This document shows, piece by piece, positions 17,949 to 25,886 of a stretch of 64,000 nt of DNA. The stretch covers positions 62,001 to 126,000 of the forward strand of contig NZ_BPQV01000015.1 in the NCBI RefSeq assembly GCF_022179465.1, read 5' to 3'. Made by a program: the position numbers and the translations under genes. The notes beneath the pieces were generated by a model that saw only the letters and a program-made list of their open reading frames with translations, was not told where the DNA came from and did no database searches. Origin of the DNA: Methylobacterium organophilum (GTDB lineage Bacteria; Pseudomonadota; Alphaproteobacteria; Rhizobiales; Beijerinckiaceae). Positions within the stretch are counted from its first letter, which is position 1. Each line of letters begins with the position of its first letter.

Positions 17949-18524
17949 TCAGGGCGCGCCGCCGAGGGCGGCCCGGGTCAGGCCATCGGCGCCGATATCG
18001 TCCGTGCCCTGCATGCCGAGCGCCTCGATCAGGCGCCCCCGCGCCCGGCTGACCCGGCTCTTCACCGTGCCCACGGCCACGCCGCAGATCGCGGCGGCCT
18101 CCTCGTAGGTGAAGTTCTGGGCGCCCACCAGGATCAGCGCCTCGCGCTGGCTGTAGGGCAGGCGATCGAGGGCCGCGCGGAACTCGCCCATCTCCACCCG
18201 GATCTCCTGCTCTGGCAGGCTCGACAGCCGCGCGGCATGGGCGCCGTCGGCATCCTCGATCTCGCGCTTGCGCTTGCGCTGCTCGGAATAGAACAGGTTG
18301 CGCAGGATCGTGAACAGCCAGGCGGTGAGGTTCGTGCCCCGGCGGAAGCTGTCCGCCTTGGTCCAGGCCCGCACCAGCGTGTCCTGCACGAGGTCGTCGC
18401 TGCGGTCGAGGTCGTAGGTCAGGGAGAAGGCGAAGGCGCGCAGCGCGGGAATCGCGGCGAGCAGGAGCTCGCGCATCTCCGCATCGACGAGGCCGGCGGC
18501 GGGGGTGAGCGGCTGGGTCATCAT
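17949..18524 (-). CDS. ecfG: EcfG-family general stress sigma factor
   Basis: A 191-residue ECF sigma factor (ECF15/EcfG type) directing RNA polymerase to stress genes. Region 2 spans LPALRAFAFSLTYDLDRSDDLVQDTLVRAW, split around residues 25-55. Region 4 has the helix-turn-helix YEEAAAICGVAVGTVKSRVSRAR. The start is ATG 18524, which overlaps the nepR stop as ATGA, with AGGAGGG just upstream. The direct pairing with NepR, its anti-sigma factor, identifies the system. PhyR, the anti-anti-sigma response regulator often encoded nearby, is not in this window. The C-terminal tail after LIEALGMQG is extended by about 20 residues. Confidence 0.93.
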   Translation of the reverse strand: MMTQPLTPAAGLVDAEMRELLLAAIPALRAFAFSLTYDLDRSDDLVQDTLVRAWTKADSFRRGTNLTAWLFTILRNLFYSEQRKRKREIEDADGAHAARLSSLPEQEIRVEMGEFRAALDRLPYSQREALILVGAQNFTYEEAAAICGVAVGTVKSRVSRARGRLIEALGMQGTDDIGADGLTRAALGGAP

Positions 18525-18742
18525 GAGCCCTCCTTGCTCGTCGGGGCGGCGGGCAAGGCCGCGATCAGCGCGGTGAAGCGCTCGGGCAGGGGCTCGTCGA
18601 GGAGGCCGCCATAGAGCGCGCGCAACGCGCGGCCGATGCGTCGGCGCGCGGCCGCTTCGAGGCCGCGGCCGTCCGGTCGCCGGGGCCGCCCGGCCGGGGG
18701 TGGGCACGGTGCGTCCGTGCGTCCGTCGCGATCCCTCGTCAT
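18521..18742 (-). CDS. nepR: NepR anti-sigma factor
   Basis: A 73-residue protein whose central segment (RRRIGRALRALYGGLLDEPL then PERFTALIAAL) is the NepR core: two helices that bind EcfG or phosphorylated PhyR. The N-terminal 28 residues are basic and Pro-rich, probably disordered. The stop overlaps the ecfG start, giving translational coupling and balanced stoichiometry. Confidence 0.88.
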   Translation of the reverse strand: MTRDRDGRTDAPCPPPAGRPRRPDGRGLEAAARRRIGRALRALYGGLLDEPLPERFTALIAALPAAPTSKEGS

Positions 18743-19103
18743 CTCTCCTCACCACCGGGCCGCGGCCGTTTCCGGCGGCGATGGGACGGCTCGGCCTGCC
18801 GGCCGGCCCGTCGGGCCCGTGCGTCGGCTGTTCTTCGAGGGGAGGCTGCTATCGGGGTGCGATTTAACCCCGTCTGAAACCGCTATTCAGACTTTCTTCA
18901 TCGGCCCGGTCATGATGAAGCCGTGAAGACGGGGAATGTTTCCGGATGTTTCTCGCGGCGCAAGCACATCTTGCCGGAAGGACTTGCGCGCAACTGATCT
19001 AAGCTTGACCATGATACGCGGGGCCGCGCGGCGGCTCCGGACCCTTCGCCCCGAGCGACGGCTTGCGCGGGGCTGCGCCGGCTGTTAGCGGATTCGCGGT
19101 TTC
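18743..19103. other. Intergenic region with tandem hairpins, upstream of nepR and tRNA-Thr
   Basis: A 361-nt gap with no gene I can support. It should hold the nepR promoter on the minus strand, but I could not find a convincing GGAAC-CGTT pair. At 18872-18892 lies a perfect 7-bp hairpin (GTCTGAA / TTCAGAC) and at 18896-18920 a second (CTTCATC / GATGAAG). An outer pair CCCCGTCT (18868-18875) with AGACGGGG (18927-18934) can form instead of the first hairpin. This looks like a small structured RNA or attenuator. Confidence 0.4.
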
Positions 19104-19179
19104 GCCGGTTTAGCTCAGTTGGTAGAGCAACCGCCTTGTAAGCGGTAGGTCGCGAGTTCAAGTCCCGCAACCGGCACCA
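19104..19179 (+). tRNA. tRNA-Thr (anticodon TGT)
   Basis: A complete cloverleaf with encoded CCA: acceptor GCCGGTT/AACCGGC, D-arm GCTC...GAGC, anticodon stem ACCGC/GCGGT around CTTGTAA (anticodon TGT), 5-nt variable loop and T-arm GCGAG TTCAAGT CCCGC. The T-stem has one A-C mismatch (position 52-62), also present in the partial copy at 32061. The 3' part of this gene is the left repeat of the putative island. Confidence 0.93.
19133..19179 (+). repeat. Left attachment-site repeat (within tRNA-Thr)
   Basis: A 47-nt segment from GCCTTGTAAGCGGT through the tRNA CCA end. It matches 32061-32107 except at 19147 (A vs C) and 19160 (A vs G). The flanks differ immediately on both sides of the repeat. 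Confidence 0.75.
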
Positions 19180-19439
19180 TCCTAATCTTCTGTAATTGCT
19201 GCCCGATATCGCCCGGGGGCGCCTCGAAAGAGCGCCTCCCGGCGATGCCGCGCGAGTACAAAGACAGAACATCCGGGACCCTCCGGAACGGCTGTGCCAC
19301 CGTAAGCGCCAACGAGGGGCGGGCCATGCTCACCGACATCTCCGACCAGGACCTAAGGCGAGCTGGACGCCATGAGCGTGGCCCAGGCGACGGACTTCAA
19401 GATTGCCGCGGTGTCCGTGATGCCCGCAACCGCCTGCCG

Positions 19440-19736
19440 GCGTCGCTCGGGGGCTCCAAGTTTCCCGCGGCGACGTCTGCCAGCATCTGCTTCTCTAGGG
19501 ACAGATCGGCCACGAGCCGCCGCAGCCGCGCGTTCTCGCGCTCAAGATCCTTCATCTTCCTGGCTTGGTCGACCTGGAGGCCGCCGTATTCCTTGCGCCA
19601 GCGGTCATAGCTCTGCTCGGAGAACTCCGCCTCCTTAGCTGAGCCAGCGCCAAGCTCTTGCCCTGGGCTGTCTGCACCTCGATCTGGCGCAGCTGAGCAC
19701 AACCTGCTCCGCGCTCGTCTTCTGACCTCGCCGCAT
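19440..19736 (-). pseudogene. IS3-family transposase OrfA remnant (frameshifted)
   Basis: Reading the minus strand from ATG 19736 gives MRRGQKTSAEQVV, the usual start of an IS3-type OrfA. A frame change then leads to LRQIEVQTAQGKS, and another to SEQSYDRWRKEYGGLQVDQA with the leucine-zipper segment LERENARLRRLVADLSLEKQ. The reading ends near PERRRQAV, where OrfB would begin, and no further transposase follows. The rest of 19180-19844 shows no gene, terminal repeat or integrase that I can support. Confidence 0.75.
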
Positions 19737-19844
19737 GCCCGACTCCTTCGGTCCGGGCTGATCCTCTCAATCAGACCGGTCCAAAGCCAGCCGGTCAGGT
19801 CAGGCGTCTAGCGGTGCTAAGTATGCTTGTTACGTACCGACGCG

Positions 19845-21056
19845 CTACGACATCCAGCTTGGAAGCCGAAATGCTCCGGTTCGATAAGGGTCAGGAGCGA
19901 TCAAGACCTGATCAGCGGTGTGGTCCTGAATTTGGAAGAAGAGATGCGGCATTCCAAGTGATGGATCGCTGACGACGTTCGGATACGGAATGGCGGATTG
20001 GGTCGCGACATCGTATCGGATCGTGCCGACGACGCTCCGATAGATCGTGCGCCGGAGGCGCGCGGCCACGCGCCGGTTCTGCTCGAAATGACCGGGAGGA
20101 GCCGTCCCTCCTTCGAGCGCCGCGGCGATCGCGTAATGGTGCAGAGCGACATAGGTCTGCGCGCCGACGCTCGGCGTCGAGCTGGCACCGAAGCGCGCCC
20201 GATAGCGTTGCGCGAAGGCGTTGCCCATCGCGTCGGGCAGCAGGCCGACGACCGTGCCGACGATGATCCCTTCGGCCGAGCGGCCGGTCGCGGCCGTGAA
20301 CGCCTCGTGCATGGCGCCATACTGAAGATAGACGAGGGCCGGGATCGGGGCACGCATGAACTGCTGGTGGAAGGCCGCGAGATCGCCGGCGAAGAAATGG
20401 GTGTTGGCGATCACGTCGGGACGGCTGTCCCGGAGCAGGGAGAGGGCCTGCGACCAGTCGGTGCGCGGCGTGCGCACGACTTTCGGACCACAGCAGATCT
20501 CCCAGCCGAACTGGGGGGCCGCGGCCGCCATCGCGTTGGCGATGACGATGCTGTAGGGCGCCGAGCCCGAGATGATGGCGATGCGGTTGCTTGCAGGACG
20601 CCACTGGCCGGTCTCTCTCAGCCAGGAGATAAATTTGATGAAGCCTTGTCCGTACCAGTACTCGGCTGGATCGCTCATGAAGCAACCGAAATACCGTTCC
20701 GGGTTCGAGGTGACGGTGTCGTGGTGCTGCAGCAGAGTGTTGTGGTGAATGTAAAGGATGCCGGCATCGGCGATCGGTTCGTATTCCGAGTTCTGTGGGC
20801 CGATGTTGTATCCGCAGATGATCGCGTGGACGCGGTGAAGGTGGATCAGCACTTGCGCGCCGGCCATAACCGCCTCGGCGTTCTGGCGACCCGTGTCGAC
20901 GAAGACCGGGGCGACCGGGCGGCCAAGGATGCCGCCGGCGGCGTTGATCTCCTCGCTGGCCAGGATCAGCCCGTTGCGAAACTCGATACCGTCGGCGGAT
21001 GAGGCGCCGGTGAGCGGCACCAGGCTGCCGATGGGGATCGGAGCGGACGCGCTCAT
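19845..21056 (-). CDS. Signal-less substrate-binding-like sensor protein (AmiC/UrtA type)
   Basis: A 403-residue type I periplasmic-binding fold of the amide/urea branch (Peripla_BP family). It has no signal peptide: the fold starts at once (PIPIGSLVPLTG). It shares EINAAGGILGRP, VYLQYG and AEG(I/F)-type segments with the exported binding protein at 23790, so the two look paralogous. It is last in an operon after a hybrid kinase and a response regulator, with a 4-nt overlap with the kinase. Cytoplasmic relatives such as AmiC act as ligand sensors. I infer that it senses an amide and modulates the kinase or regulator. It could alternatively be a binding protein that lost its export signal. Confidence 0.8.
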   Translation of the reverse strand: MSASAPIPIGSLVPLTGASSADGIEFRNGLILASEEINAAGGILGRPVAPVFVDTGRQNAEAVMAGAQVLIHLHRVHAIICGYNIGPQNSEYEPIADAGILYIHHNTLLQHHDTVTSNPERYFGCFMSDPAEYWYGQGFIKFISWLRETGQWRPASNRIAIISGSAPYSIVIANAMAAAAPQFGWEICCGPKVVRTPRTDWSQALSLLRDSRPDVIANTHFFAGDLAAFHQQFMRAPIPALVYLQYGAMHEAFTAATGRSAEGIIVGTVVGLLPDAMGNAFAQRYRARFGASSTPSVGAQTYVALHHYAIAAALEGGTAPPGHFEQNRRVAARLRRTIYRSVVGTIRYDVATQSAIPYPNVVSDPSLGMPHLFFQIQDHTADQVLIAPDPYRTGAFRLPSWMS

Positions 21057-22642
21057 CGCTCGCCTCCTTGGTTGGATAGCGGCTCCGCCGAGAGCGAATC
21101 GGTGGTCTCGTACAGGAGACGGTGCATGAGGACCCGCAGGCGCGGCGGGCTGATCGGCTTCGTCAGGACCGGGAAGCCGAGGTCTCGGATTCGGGCGTGG
21201 CTCTCCGCGTCGGCGTCGGCCGTCACGATCACGCAGGGCAGGTCCGCCCCGAGATGGGCGCGCAGCCGGGTGCAGACCTCGGTGCCGCGCTCATGTCCCG
21301 ACAGCCGGTAGTCCGAGAGGACAAGGAGCGGCTCCAGCGCCCCGCTTACGATCGCCGCCTCGACCTCGGCAAGGCGGGCGCAGGCGGTCACCTCCATGCC
21401 CCAGCGCTGGAGCAGCCCGGTCAGTACGCGGCGCAGATCCGCGTCGTCCTCGATGACGAGCACGGGCAGGCCGGCGAACTGCCCGGCCAGCATCTCGCTG
21501 ATCTCGGTCTCCGCTACCTCGCTCTGCCAGACGTCGCCGAGCGGCACCTGGATCGAGAAGGTCGAGCCTTCCCCGAGCCGGCTCTCCAGCAGGATGGGGT
21601 GGCCGGCCAGCTCACTGATGCGCTTGGCGATGCTGAGCCCAAGGCCGAGCCGCTTGCGCTGACCGTCTTCCGCCCGCCCGATCCGGTAGAACTCCTCGAA
21701 GATGCGCTCCTGTTCGTCCGGCGCGATGCCTGGGCCGGTGTCGCGGACTTCGATCCGGCAATGGGTCCCCTCGCTCACACAAGCGACGGTTACGCGGCCG
21801 ACAGGCGTGTAGGTGATCGCGTTCGCGACGAGGTTGGCAAGCACACGCTCAAGGAGGGCCTTGTCGGTGACGATGGGGAGCGCACAGGGCAGCACGTCGA
21901 GGATCAGGCCCTTCTCCCGGGCGAGCGGCTCGAACTGGATGCGCAGGCGGTCCAGCAGGGCGGAGGCGGGGAAGGTGGCCTTGCGCGGCACGATGTTGCC
22001 GGCATCGAGCTGACCGATATGCAGGAGCGCGCGGATGAGATCCTCCATGACCTCCACCGACACGTCCATGGCGTGCAGCGCTTCGCGGCGCGCCGCCTCG
22101 TCGCTCAGCGACAGACACGTGTAGATCAGGATCTTGAGGGTCGCGAGCGGCTGACGCAGATCGTGGTTGGCGGCGCGCAGGAAGCGCGACTTCGTCAGGT
22201 TGGCGGTCTCCGCAAGGTCCCTGGCGGCCTGCAAGGCGCGCTCGCCGCGCTTCAGGCGGGTAATGTCCTGCACCGACAGGACGAGCCGCCCGACCTCATC
22301 CCGGCTTGGCAGGAACTCCAGGACGCGTCCGTCGGCCATCGGCACCTCTCGAGCCTCCTCGCGCCAGACTGCGGCAGCGAGGTCCGCGGCCCAATCCCGA
22401 GGCTTGGTCTCGACTACAGCCTCGTGGGTTCGAGCGAGCGCCGACAGAAATGCGCCGAGTGTCTCTCCCGGTGAGAGGGTTTTCGACACCCGATCGAACA
22501 TGGCCTTGAGCCGTCCATTGGCGGCAATCAGCCGCCCGTCACGCGCGAACACCGCAAGGCCGAAATGAGCGCCCTGCAGCGCCCCCCAAATCGTATTGAG
22601 GTCGATCGGCGACAATGGAGCCGGGGCAGGGGCATCGCTCAC
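21053..22642 (-). CDS. Soluble PAS hybrid histidine kinase with receiver
   Basis: A 529-residue cytoplasmic kinase without membrane helices. A PAS-like domain (about 17-130) ends in a short coiled linker. The HisKA box is RAANHDLRQPLATL with H160. The HATPase has ANLVANAITYTP, DTGPGIAP and GLGLSIAKRI. The C-terminal receiver (about 390-515) has DD near 398, phosphoacceptor D444 in LSDYRLSG and K in LTKPIS. It overlaps the response regulator (22639) and the sensor protein (21056) by 4 nt each, so all three are translationally coupled. The signal probably comes from the soluble binding-like protein or from the PAS domain. Confidence 0.92.
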   Translation of the reverse strand: MSDAPAPAPLSPIDLNTIWGALQGAHFGLAVFARDGRLIAANGRLKAMFDRVSKTLSPGETLGAFLSALARTHEAVVETKPRDWAADLAAAVWREEAREVPMADGRVLEFLPSRDEVGRLVLSVQDITRLKRGERALQAARDLAETANLTKSRFLRAANHDLRQPLATLKILIYTCLSLSDEAARREALHAMDVSVEVMEDLIRALLHIGQLDAGNIVPRKATFPASALLDRLRIQFEPLAREKGLILDVLPCALPIVTDKALLERVLANLVANAITYTPVGRVTVACVSEGTHCRIEVRDTGPGIAPDEQERIFEEFYRIGRAEDGQRKRLGLGLSIAKRISELAGHPILLESRLGEGSTFSIQVPLGDVWQSEVAETEISEMLAGQFAGLPVLVIEDDADLRRVLTGLLQRWGMEVTACARLAEVEAAIVSGALEPLLVLSDYRLSGHERGTEVCTRLRAHLGADLPCVIVTADADAESHARIRDLGFPVLTKPISPPRLRVLMHRLLYETTDSLSAEPLSNQGGER

Positions 22643-23304
22643 GGGACCCCGCCATCCGGTGAGCGGATTCCACCGTTTCGCAGCTGCGTCACCGCATAAT
22701 GCATCAGCGCCGAGCGATCCTCGACACCCAGCTTCTTCATGATGCGCGTGACGTGGACGCGGACCGTGTGCGGGCTGAGCCCGAGGTCGCCGGCGATGCG
22801 CGCGATCGAGCGTCCGCGGCCGAGGAGCGCGACGACCTCGACCTCGCGCCGGGTGAGGGCGGCTTTCTCCATTGCCGGAGCCTCTCCGGAGGCGGGCTGC
22901 ATCGGTCCGCCCTCCAGGATGCGGCGCGGAAACGAAACCTGTCCCGACAGGACGAGAGAGAGCGCCGTCACGATCTCCTCCGGCTTGGCGGATTTCGGAA
23001 TGTAGCCGACGGCGCCGAGCTGGATCGCCCGCATGATCCGCTCACGGTCCTCATGCACCGAGATGACGACGATCGGCACGTCGGGATGGCGCCGCCGCAG
23101 GTGCTCGATCTCGCCGTCCCCGCGTATGCCTGGCATGACGAGGTCGATCAGGAGGAGGCCGATGTCGTCGCGGGCGCGCAAATGTGTCTCGACCTCGGTG
23201 AACGTGGCCGCCTCGATCACCTCGATGTCGCCCTGCACGCTGCGCAGGACCTGCTTCAGGGTCTCCCGCACGATCCAATGATCGTCGGCCACCACCACGC
23301 GCAT
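22639..23304 (-). CDS. NarL/FixJ-type response regulator
   Basis: A 221-residue regulator with an N-terminal receiver (VVVADDHWIVRE, phosphoacceptor D54 in LLIDLVMPG, K in YIPKSAKP) and a C-terminal LuxR-type HTH (LTRREVEVVALLGRGRSIAR, LGLSPHTVRVHVTRIMKKLG). The start is taken as ATG 23304, with AGGGAGG about 8 nt upstream; the frame is open 12 codons further but without better signals. It is first in the sensing operon and divergent from the transporter genes, so the 485-nt region between is its likely target. Confidence 0.92.
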   Translation of the reverse strand: MRVVVADDHWIVRETLKQVLRSVQGDIEVIEAATFTEVETHLRARDDIGLLLIDLVMPGIRGDGEIEHLRRRHPDVPIVVISVHEDRERIMRAIQLGAVGYIPKSAKPEEIVTALSLVLSGQVSFPRRILEGGPMQPASGEAPAMEKAALTRREVEVVALLGRGRSIARIAGDLGLSPHTVRVHVTRIMKKLGVEDRSALMHYAVTQLRNGGIRSPDGGVP

Positions 23305-23789
23305 CGTCCCGCACCTCCCTTGCTGCGAAGCTTCGTCCAACCGCGCCTCTCGGAACTTGCATAGTCCGGATGCGGCGATCGGGCGACCGTTGATCCGGAA
23401 TCGGTTCCCGAGTCCGGCCTACGCCTCGTTAGAAGGCGATTCGCCAGCGAGTAATCAATTTGATTATATCACATGGCGGCGAACGTCCAGCTTAACTACG
23501 AAGCACGCGTTCAACCGCTGCAGGAGATTGGCATCGTCGCCTCTCAGAAATCACCTTTTATAACAGCATATTAGTGCCGAGACTGGCGTCCGTGCGCCGG
23601 ACCTGAAGGCGGCGCCGATTTGGGCAATTTGCCTAATTATTCTCGCCAAAAAATTTTTCCTGACAGGAATTGACACGTAGCCATAAAGATTATCCCATGT
23701 GTAAATCAGGAGCGGGTTTTCGCGGCGAACAACGCCCGAAGACAGCACCCTTTTTCCGGCGACGCGCTGGATATTTCCGGAGGTTTTCG
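23305..23789. other. Divergent control region of the amide/DMF locus
   Basis: A 485-nt gap with no convincing gene, clearly more AT-rich than its surroundings. It separates the sensor operon (-) from the transporter-DMFase operon (+). Inverted repeats include GGCAA-T-TTGCC near 23622-23632 and TTCCTG-A-CAGGAA at 23657-23669. A TTGACA follows at 23670-23675. Confidence 0.6.
23657..23675 (+). promoter_or_regulatory. Palindrome overlapping a candidate -35 box
   Basis: The 13-bp palindrome TTCCTGACAGGAA (23657-23669) is followed directly by TTGACA (23670-23675), a consensus -35. The best -10 is only a weak TATCCC about 15 nt downstream. This would place an operator immediately upstream of a weak, activator-dependent promoter for the transporter operon. 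Confidence 0.4.
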
Positions 23790-25091
23790 ATGAAGGATCG
23801 TACCGTCGACCGCAGACAGGTGGTGCAGGGCTTGGCGGCAGGCGCCGCGCTTGCCGCGGGCGGGGCGGGTCTCGCCTCCGCCGTCATCCCGGCTCCCGCC
23901 ATCGCCAAGCCGTCCGGTGAGCCGATCGTCCTCGGGCTGACGATCTCGCAGACCGCGGCCGCGGGCGTCGCCGACCATCAGGATCACTTCAACGGCTCGA
24001 CGCTGGCGATGGAGGAGATCAACGCGGCCGGCGGCATCCTCGGCCGGCCGCTCCAGTTCAAGGTCGTCGATGTCGATCTTCTCAACGCCGAGAGCTGCCA
24101 AGCGGCGATCCGCAGCCTCGTGGACCAGAAGGTCCACGCCATCTCCTCGCCGTTCCTGTTCGTCCCCATCCCGGCCATGGACGCCTCGGTGGCGTATGGC
24201 TGTCCCTACGTGAACGGCAACACCCAGCGCGCCGCCACCGATCTCACGGCGGCGCACCCTGACAAGTACGGCCATATCTTCCAGATGGACCCGTCTGAGG
24301 TCTATTACGGCGAAACCTTCCCGATCTTTCTCCAGGATCTCGAGAAGAGCGGCGCCTGGAAGCCGAAGAACAACAAGGTCCACATCGTCCAAGAGCAGAT
24401 CGCCTACAATCAAACGATCTCGCGCTCGTGTCAGGAGGCACTCAAGAAGAGCCGCTTCGAACTCGCCGCGGTCACCGACATCCAGTACCCCGTCCAGGAT
24501 TGGGGGCCGGTCATCCAGAAGATCAAGGAGGTCGGCGCCGGTACCGTGATGATCGACCACTGGGTCGCCGCCGAGTACGCCGCCTTCGTCAAGCAGTTCC
24601 GCTCCAATCCTCTGAAGGACAGCCTCGTCTATCTCCAGTACGGCCCCTCGCAACCGGAGTTCCTCGAACTCGCCGGGCGTGCCGCGGAAGGTTTCGTCTG
24701 GAGCACCGTGCTCGGCGTCTATGCCGACGAGAAGGGCAAGGCGTTCCGCGAGAAGTACAAGAAGCGCTTCCCCGGCAAGGTCATGGGCCTGTGCTACACC
24801 GGCGCCGGCTACGACATTGTCCACATGATGAAGGACGTCTGGGAGAAGACCGGCAAGCCGGAAGACTTCAAGGCGAACTGCACGGCACTGCGCGAAGGCG
24901 CGTTTCGGGGCGTCTGCGGCTGGTCGCTTATGGGCAACAAGCGCCAGGAGGCGGTGCAGTACCCGGTCGGGACGCAGGACATCGAGAAGGGCATGAGCCA
25001 GCTCTATTTCCAGGTCCAGAGCCGGGAGAGCAAGATCATCTATCCCTTCGCGCTCAAGGAGACCGAATACAAGACAGTGCCTTGGGCTTGA
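23790..25091 (+). CDS. ABC transporter substrate-binding protein, amide/urea type
   Basis: A 433-residue exported binding protein. The start is ATG 23790, with GGAGG 7 nt upstream. The N-terminus has a twin-arginine-like signal (DRRQVVQGLAAG, hydrophobic stretch, then PAPAIAK). The mature part is a two-lobed type I fold of the UrtA/FmdD/AmiC group, with EEINAAGGILGRPLQFKV and VYLQYGPSQPEF. It should deliver ligand to the LivH/LivM-like permeases encoded downstream. With dimethylformamidase in the same operon the ligand is plausibly a formamide or short amide, but this is not shown by the sequence. Confidence 0.9.
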   Translation: MKDRTVDRRQVVQGLAAGAALAAGGAGLASAVIPAPAIAKPSGEPIVLGLTISQTAAAGVADHQDHFNGSTLAMEEINAAGGILGRPLQFKVVDVDLLNAESCQAAIRSLVDQKVHAISSPFLFVPIPAMDASVAYGCPYVNGNTQRAATDLTAAHPDKYGHIFQMDPSEVYYGETFPIFLQDLEKSGAWKPKNNKVHIVQEQIAYNQTISRSCQEALKKSRFELAAVTDIQYPVQDWGPVIQKIKEVGAGTVMIDHWVAAEYAAFVKQFRSNPLKDSLVYLQYGPSQPEFLELAGRAAEGFVWSTVLGVYADEKGKAFREKYKKRFPGKVMGLCYTGAGYDIVHMMKDVWEKTGKPEDFKANCTALREGAFRGVCGWSLMGNKRQEAVQYPVGTQDIEKGMSQLYFQVQSRESKIIYPFALKETEYKTVPWA

Positions 25092-25100
25092 GACCCGGAC

Positions 25101-25886
25101 ATGAGGGCTGAAGTCATGGATATCGCAGGCAGCGGCTCCGCAGGGATCGATGTCGGCGCAGCGCTCTTCGCCTGCACGGACATCGCTCTCGACCTTGGCG
25201 GGCGGGAGATCCTGAAAGGCATCTCGCTCTCCGTCGCACCGGGCGAGGTGCTCGGCATCATCGGCCCGAACGGGGCGGGCAAGACCAGCCTGTTCGAGGT
25301 GCTAAGCGGGCGCACCGCACCCAAGCGCGGGCGCGTCACCTTCGAGGGGCGCGACATCACCGGGCTGAAACTCTACGAGCGGGCGCGGATCGGCATCGGC
25401 CGCACCTACCAGACCCCCGTCGTGCCCGAGGATCTCACGGTCGGCGAAGTCCTGAAGGGCGCCCGGCAAGCCTATACGCCCTACCTGACCCGCCACCACG
25501 CCGAATGGGGCCTGGAACTCGTCCATCTCGGCGTGGACGAAGCCATGCCGGCGAGCCGGCTGGAGACATTGAACCGGCGCAAGCTGCTTCTCGCCTGCCT
25601 GCTTATGCGCCGGCCCAAGCTGCTGCTGCTCGACGAGCCGGCGGCGGGACTCATCAACGCCGAAGTCGACGAGCTCGACCACCTGATCCGCCTCCTCTCG
25701 AAGGAGATGGGCATGTCGATCGTAATCGTGGAGCACCGGATCGAGCTCCTCGAGACCATCGCCGATCGCGTCATGGTGATGGATGCGGGCGAAAAGGTCG
25801 TCGAGGGGAGTCTGTCGACGGTGTTGGCCGATCCCCGCGTCCACGCCGCATATTTCGAGCAGGTTGAGGAGGGCGAGCTGACATGA
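25101..25886 (+). CDS. ABC transporter ATPase, LivG-like
   Basis: A 261-residue ATPase of the branched-chain/urea/amide ABC family. Walker A is GPNGAGKTS (about residues 54-62), Walker B LLLLDEPAAGL, and the H-loop is in IVIVEHRIELL. The signature region is odd: where LSxGQ is expected the protein reads LETLNRRKLLLACLL, so the canonical serine and glycines are absent. ATG 25116 is an alternative start. The stop overlaps the next ATPase gene by 4 nt. Confidence 0.88.
   Translation: MRAEVMDIAGSGSAGIDVGAALFACTDIALDLGGREILKGISLSVAPGEVLGIIGPNGAGKTSLFEVLSGRTAPKRGRVTFEGRDITGLKLYERARIGIGRTYQTPVVPEDLTVGEVLKGARQAYTPYLTRHHAEWGLELVHLGVDEAMPASRLETLNRRKLLLACLLMRRPKLLLLDEPAAGLINAEVDELDHLIRLLSKEMGMSIVIVEHRIELLETIADRVMVMDAGEKVVEGSLSTVLADPRVHAAYFEQVEEGELT

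Noticed and set aside
18910-19272. Minus-strand ORF of 120 residues containing RDLNSRPTAYKA
   Set aside because: This peptide is the antisense translation of the tRNA-Thr gene, a well-known annotation artefact. The same applies to 31853-32098 (RDSNSRPTAYKA), which reads through the partial tRNA copy.
19180-19844. Island integrase next to the tRNA
   Set aside because: I looked for tyrosine-recombinase motifs (RxxHxxR, LGH, Y) in all frames near both repeats and found only IS3 orfA fragments; the only tyrosine recombinase in the window is the housekeeping xerD.
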